From contig JBFWVJ010000001.1 of assembly GCA_050246795.1 (NCBI GenBank), positions 310,001-374,000 of the forward strand: a stretch of DNA of 64,000 nt. The letters run 5' to 3'. Under the pieces are notes generated by a model that had not been told where the DNA came from, did not search any database, and saw nothing but the letters and a program-made list of their open reading frames with translations. A program made the translations under genes and the position numbers. Shown here piece after piece: positions 59,387 to 64,000 of this stretch. Numbering within the stretch: the stretch's first letter is position 1; the number at the start of each line of letters is the position of its first letter. Source of the stretch: JBFWVJ01 sp050246795 (GTDB lineage: Bacteria; Patescibacteriota; Gracilibacteria; JAUYGZ01).

Positions 59387-60211
59387 ATGACCACGTTTCA
59401 GGCACTGATTTTAGGGGCAGTTCAGGGCGTTACCGAGTTTCTGCCGATCAGTAGCTCAGGGCATTTGGTGCTCGTGGAGGAGTTTTTTGGGTTGAAGGTA
59501 GAGCATTTATTGAGCTTCGATGTGGTATTGCACGCGGGGACTTTGGTGGCCTTGCTGGTGTATTTTTGGAAGGATTTGTTGGAGATGCTTAAAGGCTTGT
59601 GGATTGATCTCAAGCGAATGTTGAAGATTGAGGCGGATCATTCTTTGCGCGATCCTGAGCATCCTCGGGAACAGGTGTGGTACTTGATCGTGGCAACCTT
59701 GCCGATTGTGCTTATTGCGCCTTTCCTCAAGGATTTTCTTGAACAATATTTTAGAACATCTTCGATGGTGGTGATGATGCTGGGAGTGACGGCGGTCTTT
59801 TTGGCGATTGCGGAGATTTTTGGAAAGCGGCAAGAGGGGAAGGTGAATTCCATCAAAACGGCTTTGGTGATGGGGCTTTTTCAGGTCTTGGCCGTGACCC
59901 CCGGCATCTCGCGGAGCGGATCAACGATCGTCGGTGGGCTCTTAGGCGGTTTGACGCGCGAAGCGGCCGCGAGGTTTTCCTTCTTGATGGCCATACCAGC
60001 TATTGGGGGGGCGACCGTATTTATCCTCAAGGACTATGAAGAATTATTTGTCGAGCAGATTTCTCTTTCGGTTTTGTCTGTCGGGTTTTTCAGTTCCGTC
60101 GTCATGAGTTTTCTCTGCATGCATGGCATGTTGAAGTATCTTCGCCATCGAAGCTTGTGGGTGTTTGTAGCGTATTTGGTCTTGATAAATGGGGTCTATC
60201 TCCTTTTCTAG
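59387..60211 (+). CDS. uppP: Undecaprenyl-diphosphate phosphatase
   Basis: 274 aa, eight membrane helices. Both family motifs are visible: GVTEFLPISSSGHLVL (about 13-28) and PGISRSGSTIVGGLLGG (about 170-186). It removes one phosphate from undecaprenyl pyrophosphate so that the lipid carrier for peptidoglycan and surface glycans can be reused. It overlaps the convergent htpX end by 4 bp. Confidence 0.96.
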   Translation: MTTFQALILGAVQGVTEFLPISSSGHLVLVEEFFGLKVEHLLSFDVVLHAGTLVALLVYFWKDLLEMLKGLWIDLKRMLKIEADHSLRDPEHPREQVWYLIVATLPIVLIAPFLKDFLEQYFRTSSMVVMMLGVTAVFLAIAEIFGKRQEGKVNSIKTALVMGLFQVLAVTPGISRSGSTIVGGLLGGLTREAAARFSFLMAIPAIGGATVFILKDYEELFVEQISLSVLSVGFFSSVVMSFLCMHGMLKYLRHRSLWVFVAYLVLINGVYLLF

Positions 60212-61110
60212 GCTTTTCCTCTCAGCCGCTGAACTCGTTCGGAGATGGGTGGGTGGGTTGAGAGCAGGCTTGTGAAAAACGATGGTCCGGCAAGATTTTT
60301 CTTCCCGTGGTCTGCTCCGTGGCGTGGGTCGGCGATGAAAAGATGAGCCGTTGATTTCATCCGATCAGCGGATTCGATGCGCGAGTCCACGGAAATTTTT
60401 TCCAGAGCGCTGGCGAGTGGTTCGGGGTCCCTGGTATAAAAAGCTCCCGTTGCGTCGGCCAGGTATTCCCGGTTGCGGGACATGGCGAGACGAATAAGTT
60501 GCAAGAGTGGGGCGCCGATGAGGTAGACGAAAAATCCGGCCATGACGATGCCTCCGGCTTTTTTTCCTCGTGCTCTGATCATGACTTCTCCGGCCATGGA
60601 GAGTGCGCCGATGACGGTGATGAGCAGGAGTTCGAGCCGGATATCGTAGTTGGCTATGTGGGCGAGCTCGTGGCTAATGACGGCTTCGAGTTCTCGTTTG
60701 TCGAGCTTGTTGATGATGCCGGTAGTCAGGCAGACCACGCTGTGCTCGGGGTTTCTGCCGGTGGCAAAGGCGTTTAAGCTTTCATCTTCGATAATGTAGA
60801 CCTTGGGATTCGGAAGTCCGGCGGTGATCGCGAGGTTTTCCACCAGGTTGTAGATCTCAAAGTGTGTTTTCCGTTCGATGGGTTTCGCGCCTACAAAGTT
60901 CAAAATGAGCTTGTCGCCGGTGTAGTAGGAGATGATGGTCCAGAGGAAAAGAAACGCGAAGACCACCACCGAGATGATGGGGAAGTTTTCGGGAGGGGCC
61001 TCCATGATGAGCAGTACCACGTTGACGATTCCCAAGACTGCCAAGGTGAAGAGGACGAGGATGAAGATCGTTTGGCGGTTGTTGGCGGCGATTTGTTGAT
61101 AAATATTCAT
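60208..61110 (-). CDS. htpX: HtpX-family membrane zinc protease
   Basis: 300 aa. Membrane helices at about 14-34 and 42-62, then the metzincin-like site VISHELAHIANYD (HExxH, about 141-153), two more helices, and the third metal ligand region NREYLADATGAF. It degrades misfolded membrane proteins. Follows lemA on the same strand, a common pairing, with a hairpin element in between. Confidence 0.95.
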   Translation of the reverse strand: MNIYQQIAANNRQTIFILVLFTLAVLGIVNVVLLIMEAPPENFPIISVVVFAFLFLWTIISYYTGDKLILNFVGAKPIERKTHFEIYNLVENLAITAGLPNPKVYIIEDESLNAFATGRNPEHSVVCLTTGIINKLDKRELEAVISHELAHIANYDIRLELLLITVIGALSMAGEVMIRARGKKAGGIVMAGFFVYLIGAPLLQLIRLAMSRNREYLADATGAFYTRDPEPLASALEKISVDSRIESADRMKSTAHLFIADPRHGADHGKKNLAGPSFFTSLLSTHPPISERVQRLRGKA

Positions 61111-61111
61111 A

Positions 61112-61235
61112 ACAAGAGAAAAACCCTGTTCACCCCCGACCCCTTAAAAGGGGAGATGCCAGCTCCTTTTTCTCTTGTTAGAAGGCTGGGAGGGAGTGTT
61201 CCCCTTGTAGGGGGTTATGGGGGTTGAGGGGGCGC
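61112..61235. repeat. Hairpin element between lemA and htpX
   Basis: AACAAGAGAAAAA and TTTTTCTCTTGTT form a 13-bp stem around CCCCTTAAAAGGGG (61140-61153). A second palindrome CCCCTTGTAGGGGG (61201-61214) follows with CACCCCCGACCCC / GGGGTTATGGGGGTTG-type pairing. Same plan as after tatD (51640-51790). Confidence 0.85.
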
Positions 61236-61236
61236 T

Positions 61237-61812
61237 TTAGAATTTCACCTCTGGTGCTTTGTTTGCCGCCGCCACTTCTGATTCATCGAGCTCGAAGAAC
61301 TCCCGCTTGGTGGCACCGGCCATACCCGCAAAGAGATTGCCGGGGAATTGTTGGATGGTCGTGTTGAGGTTCATGACGGTGGTGTTGTAGAAGCGTCGGG
61401 AAGCAGCGATCTTGTTTTCGGTGTCGGCGAGCTCGGCGCTGAGCTGGTTGAAGCTGGTGTTGGCTTTGAGGTCTGGATAGGCTTCGGAAAGGGCGTTGAT
61501 ATTCAATCCTTTTAAAGCCACGTCGAGTTGTTTCTCAGAAGCTTGGACGGTGGCTGGGTTTTGTCCTTCGACTTGTTTGGCGGCGTTTCTTGCTTGAATA
61601 ACTTTTTCCAGGGTTTCTTTTTCGTGGGTGGCGTAGCCTTTGACGGTTTCGACGAGGTTGCCGATGAGGTCATGGCGTCGTTTCAGTTGTACCTGGATGT
61701 CGCTCCAGCCTTCGTCGACTTTTACTTTGAGGGAAATGATTTTGTTATAAAAGTAGACGGCGACCACGGCAACCAGGCCGATGATCATCAGGAGGGAGAT
61801 GAAGAGTTCCAT
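61237..61812 (-). CDS. lemA: LemA family protein
   Basis: 191 aa. N-terminal membrane helix (LFISLLMIIGLVAVVAVYFYN), then the LemA four-helix fold: VDEGWSDIQVQLKRRHDLIGNLVETVKGYATHEKE, AYPDLKANTSFNQLSAELADTENKI and ARRFYN-like SRRFYNTTVMNLN, and NLFAGMAG. Function is uncertain; linked to membrane stress and the HtpX protease. Upstream of htpX. Confidence 0.95.
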   Translation of the reverse strand: MELFISLLMIIGLVAVVAVYFYNKIISLKVKVDEGWSDIQVQLKRRHDLIGNLVETVKGYATHEKETLEKVIQARNAAKQVEGQNPATVQASEKQLDVALKGLNINALSEAYPDLKANTSFNQLSAELADTENKIAASRRFYNTTVMNLNTTIQQFPGNLFAGMAGATKREFFELDESEVAAANKAPEVKF

Positions 61813-62112
61813 AGGTTTGGTTAAGAGGGTTTAACAGGAATGAGTGTAGTGTCTTGTCGTATCATTATCAATTTTTCTGGTGTGGTGTGCTAGGGGAATT
61901 GTTCTTTTTTGATGGCAAAAAAGAACCAAAAAACCATTGGGGGAAAAGCGCGTCTAGGGACTTTGGTTTCTACGATAAGGAATCAGACGCTGTTTTTCCC
62001 CCAAACCCCAATCTTTTTTGTTTATGCGTTGTTCTTCCTCATCCTCTGAAATCCACTTTCGGAATGCTTTTTTAGGCTTTTTTGAGGTATAATTTGTGAG
62101 AATTCATTTTCT
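61813..62112. other. Intergenic region holding the second double-hairpin element
   Basis: 300 bp between lemA (minus) and the nucleotidyltransferase (plus). It holds the element at 61890-62030. No gene seen. Confidence 0.7.
61890..62030. repeat. GTTCTTTTTTG double-hairpin element, copy 2
   Basis: First hairpin GTTCTTTTTTG-ATGG-CAAAAAAGAAC (perfect 11-bp stem). Then CAAAAAACCATTGGGGG pairs with CCCCCAAACCCCAATC and TTTTTTG, with an inner AAAAGCGCGTCT / AGACGCTGTTTTT match. Ends agree with copy 1 at 55541-55760. Confidence 0.8.
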
Positions 62113-63441
62113 ATGAAAACCATTCTTCTTGCCGGAGGCCAGAGCAAGCGGGTCAAGCCGATTGCGGACAAGTGTTTTGTGAAGATCTGTGGAAAGACGC
62201 TCATCGAGTGGCAGTTGGGAGCTTTGAAGAAGGCTGGTTTTGATCAGCTTGTAATCGTGGGGAATGCGATGAACCTTGAAAAATTGAAGCACGTGCAAGT
62301 TGAGGGGATGCAGATCGAAGTCGTGGAACAAACTGATTTGCAGGCGGGGATGAAGGGGGCGATGGAGGCGGCGAGGGAGGCGGTGATAAATGAAGATCAG
62401 ATCATGGTGGTGAGCAGTAATGATGTAGTGGAGGATGGTTTATGGGAGAACGTAAAACGTAAAACGGAGAACGAAAAAGACAATGCGGGGTTTTTTGTTG
62501 GGTATAAGGTGACGAGGTATTTTCCTGGTGGGTATTTGAAGTTAGATGAGAAGGGTTTTGTGAGTACCATCGTTGAAAAACCGGGAGAGGGGAATGAACC
62601 TTCTGATTTGGTGAACTTGGTCATCCATGTGCATCGGGATGTGAAGGCGTTTTATAAAGCCTTAGATGAAGTCGTCCCTTCCACCCCGGGCCCCTTAAAA
62701 GGGGAGAAAATTCCCCCGCCCGACGACTTGTATGAAAGAGCTTTACAAAAGCTTTTTGACGAACAAAAAAAGTATTCAGTTTTGGGGTATGATGGCTTTT
62801 GGCAGGCGGTGAAGTATCCGTGGCATTTGCTTCGGTTGATGGAATTTTATTTAGAAAAAATTGAACGTTCTGTTTCTAAAAAAGCTCAAATCGCTCCTAC
62901 GGCAGTGGTCAATGGCAAGGTAGTGATCGAGGAAGGGGTTCGCGTGTTTGATCATTCGGTGATAAATGGACCGGCTTATATTGGCAAGGATTCGATTGTG
63001 GGGAATTTTGCGTTGGTTCGTGGGAGTTCGCTCGGGGAGAAATGCGTTGCTGGTTCGTTTACGGAAATAGCGCGATCGCTGCTCCAGGATGAAGTGTGGA
63101 CGCACAAGAACTATGTGGGGGATTCGATCATTGGTTCCAATGTTTCGTTTGGTTCCGGGACGGTGACAGGAAATCTTCGCCTCGATGAAGGAGATATTTC
63201 GGTGATGGTGAGTGGAGAGAAGGTTGATTCTCGGCGAAATAAGCTCGGCCTCATTACCGGTGACAATATTCGGGTCGGGGTCAATAGCTCGTTTATGCCG
63301 GGAGTGAAGGTTGGCTCGAACTCCATGATCGGGGCGGAGCTCAATATAGCTCAGGACATCGAAGAAAACTCTTATGTGAAGGGTTCGGGTTCGCAGCTCG
63401 ATATTCGGCAGAATCAGAAGGGGGTAGGGAGGAGGGGTTAG
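62113..63441 (+). CDS. Bifunctional GlmU-like sugar nucleotidyltransferase with left-handed beta helix
   Basis: 442 aa. N-terminal nucleotidyltransferase (about 1-230): ILLAGGQSKRVKPI (the G-G-x-G-x-R-type loop is changed to GGQSKR), DKCFVKICGKTLIEWQL. The C-terminal part (about 265-435) has hexapeptide repeats (IAPTAVVNGKVVIEEGVRVF, GPAYIGKDSIVGNFALV, VGSNSMIGAELNIA). It would make an NDP-sugar for surface glycans, perhaps with acyl transfer. At about 193-203 a repeat element (62691-62706) is translated as GPLKGE. The end reads into array-like GGGGTAGGGAGG. Confidence 0.85.
   Translation: MKTILLAGGQSKRVKPIADKCFVKICGKTLIEWQLGALKKAGFDQLVIVGNAMNLEKLKHVQVEGMQIEVVEQTDLQAGMKGAMEAAREAVINEDQIMVVSSNDVVEDGLWENVKRKTENEKDNAGFFVGYKVTRYFPGGYLKLDEKGFVSTIVEKPGEGNEPSDLVNLVIHVHRDVKAFYKALDEVVPSTPGPLKGEKIPPPDDLYERALQKLFDEQKKYSVLGYDGFWQAVKYPWHLLRLMEFYLEKIERSVSKKAQIAPTAVVNGKVVIEEGVRVFDHSVINGPAYIGKDSIVGNFALVRGSSLGEKCVAGSFTEIARSLLQDEVWTHKNYVGDSIIGSNVSFGSGTVTGNLRLDEGDISVMVSGEKVDSRRNKLGLITGDNIRVGVNSSFMPGVKVGSNSMIGAELNIAQDIEENSYVKGSGSQLDIRQNQKGVGRRG
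62691..62706. repeat. CCCCTTAAAAGGGGAG palindrome translated in the nucleotidyltransferase
   Basis: In frame within STPGPLKGEKIPPPDD, in the linker of the catalytic domain. Second coding copy in this window (see 24241). Confidence 0.9.
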
Positions 63442-63788
63442 TGCAGGGTCTTGAGAAAGATCCTTCGGAGTGCCTTTTCCACCATTTCCCATTTTTCCGT
63501 GGTGATTTTTCCTGCTTTTTTTGTGAGGCGCTGCTTGTCGATGGTGAAGATTTGAGCGAAGTCAGCATGGCTTTGTGTTGTCAGCCCTTCTTTTTTTCCT
63601 AAAGGAACCATTTCTGGCATGTTTACCGAGCCAGAGCTGGAGATGATGGCAATGATCGTGGTGTCCAAGTAGGTGTTGGCGATGTCGTTTTGGATGACGA
63701 GCGCTGGGCGTCGGCCTCGTTGTTCACGGCCCATCTTTGGTGTTGGATCAATCCACCAGATCTCTCCTTGGCGTACTTCTTGGTTCAT
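63438..63788 (-). CDS. MazF/PemK-family endoribonuclease toxin
   Basis: 116 aa. MazF fold: VRQGEIWWIDPTPKMGREQRGRRPALVIQND (GEIWW strand and the basic GRRPALV loop), TIIAIISSSG, and FAQIFTIDKQRLTKKAG. It cuts mRNA at short sites. The antitoxin gene upstream overlaps by ATGA. Its 3' end overlaps the convergent nucleotidyltransferase gene by 4 bp. Confidence 0.92.
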   Translation of the reverse strand: MNQEVRQGEIWWIDPTPKMGREQRGRRPALVIQNDIANTYLDTTIIAIISSSGSVNMPEMVPLGKKEGLTTQSHADFAQIFTIDKQRLTKKAGKITTEKWEMVEKALRRIFLKTLH

Positions 63789-64000
63789 GGACGGTGAATG
63801 AGATCTGAAAGGGCAGCTTCCTCAATCTCCGCAAATGCTTTGTGAGAAGTCTTTTTTTGGTACTGTTGGTATGCTTTTGCCATCTGTTCATACTCTTGTT
63901 TTTTTTCATGTGCCGCCAGAAAGTGCGCGATGATTTCTTTCATCATTGCCGAAAGTGATCGATACTGTTCTTTTTTTACGATCTTTTCTAGTTTTTCCAG
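63785..64000 (-). CDS. MazE-like antitoxin, 5' end outside window
   Basis: Minus-strand frame open to the window's right edge, 71 codons to the TGA that overlaps the mazF ATG (CCATGA). Visible protein: LEKLEKIVKKEQYRSLSAMM near the edge (a ribbon-helix-helix-like segment), then a charged helical tail KKQEYEQMAKAYQQYQKKTSHKAFAEIEEAALSDL. The overlap with the toxin and the helical tail fit an antitoxin. The start and operator lie beyond the edge. Confidence 0.8.
   Translation of the reverse strand: MEKLEKIVKKEQYRSLSAMMKEIIAHFLAAHEKKQEYEQMAKAYQQYQKKTSHKAFAEIEEAALSDLIHRP

Noticed and set aside
1..64000. tRNA or rRNA genes
   Set aside because: No T-loop (GGTTCRANYCC) with matching acceptor stem and no rRNA-like segment was recognised by eye; a covariance search would be needed to exclude a tRNA fully.

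Overview
This 64 kb stretch looks like a chromosomal segment of a Candidate Phyla Radiation (Patescibacteria) genome, most likely a Peregrinibacteria/Peribacteria-like lineage. The basis is: VirB2/TrbC-like pilin modules beside PrgI-family and TraC-like proteins; very large PKD-repeat surface proteins; S23-type four-helix-bundle and RAYT genes; a typical CPR envelope set (PBP1A, FtsK, UppP, LemA/HtpX); and TGA used as a normal stop (for example dUTPase ends correctly at TGA, so code 11 and not the Gracilibacteria code). The phylum call is an inference. No rRNA and no convincing tRNA gene was found. Almost no start codon is preceded by a Shine-Dalgarno motif.

Layout. 1-4.3 kb: 5'-truncated window edge in a RAYT transposase, ComF, a PpnN/LOG-like nucleosidase, an S23 four-helix protein and a GT4 glycosyltransferase. 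4.3-13.2 kb: small helical protein, leucyl aminopeptidase, NIF3-like protein, PBP1A, FtsK. 13.3-13.5 kb: a well-promoted structured ncRNA. 13.6-21.1 kb: small membrane protein, GAPDH-II-like protein, DM13 lipoprotein-like protein, unknown membrane proteins, ComEC. 21.2-26.4 kb: an amidase-SpoIID fusion, small membrane proteins, a RelB/MazF-type toxin-antitoxin pair. 26.3-30 kb: dut, then the secE-nusG-(unknown)-rplK-rplA unit with clear promoter and terminator. 30.1-45 kb: a surface/secretion locus with four consecutive proteins built from VirB2/TrbC-like hairpins, one fused to a roughly 1,900-residue PKD ectodomain, a second PKD protein, a polytopic protein, and convergent TraC-like and PrgI-like genes. 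45-51.6 kb: PPi-type phosphofructokinase, DNA polymerase III delta', TIM-barrel protein, RNase Y with a long structured leader, TatD. 51.9-64 kb: a trimodular methyltransferase/glycan enzyme, Crp/Fnr regulator, ABC exporter, RsmE, UppP, HtpX/LemA, a sugar nucleotidyltransferase and a second MazF pair cut by the window end.

The most unusual signal is not a gene. Intergenic DNA is filled with degenerate short tandem arrays (period about 7-10 bp) that abut start or stop codons, mostly with a G-run head and always facing outward from the gene. Identical units also occur in frame inside ComEC, NusG, the PrgI-like protein and the amidase. Three further dispersed palindromic families occur (AGACGC...GCGTCT, CCCCTTAAAAGGGG and a GTTCTTTTTTG double-hairpin element). 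Members of the first two are translated inside proteins. Together these suggest one or more non-autonomous element families that tolerate, or target, gene edges. A RAYT transposase gene that itself carries one of the palindromes lies at the left edge.
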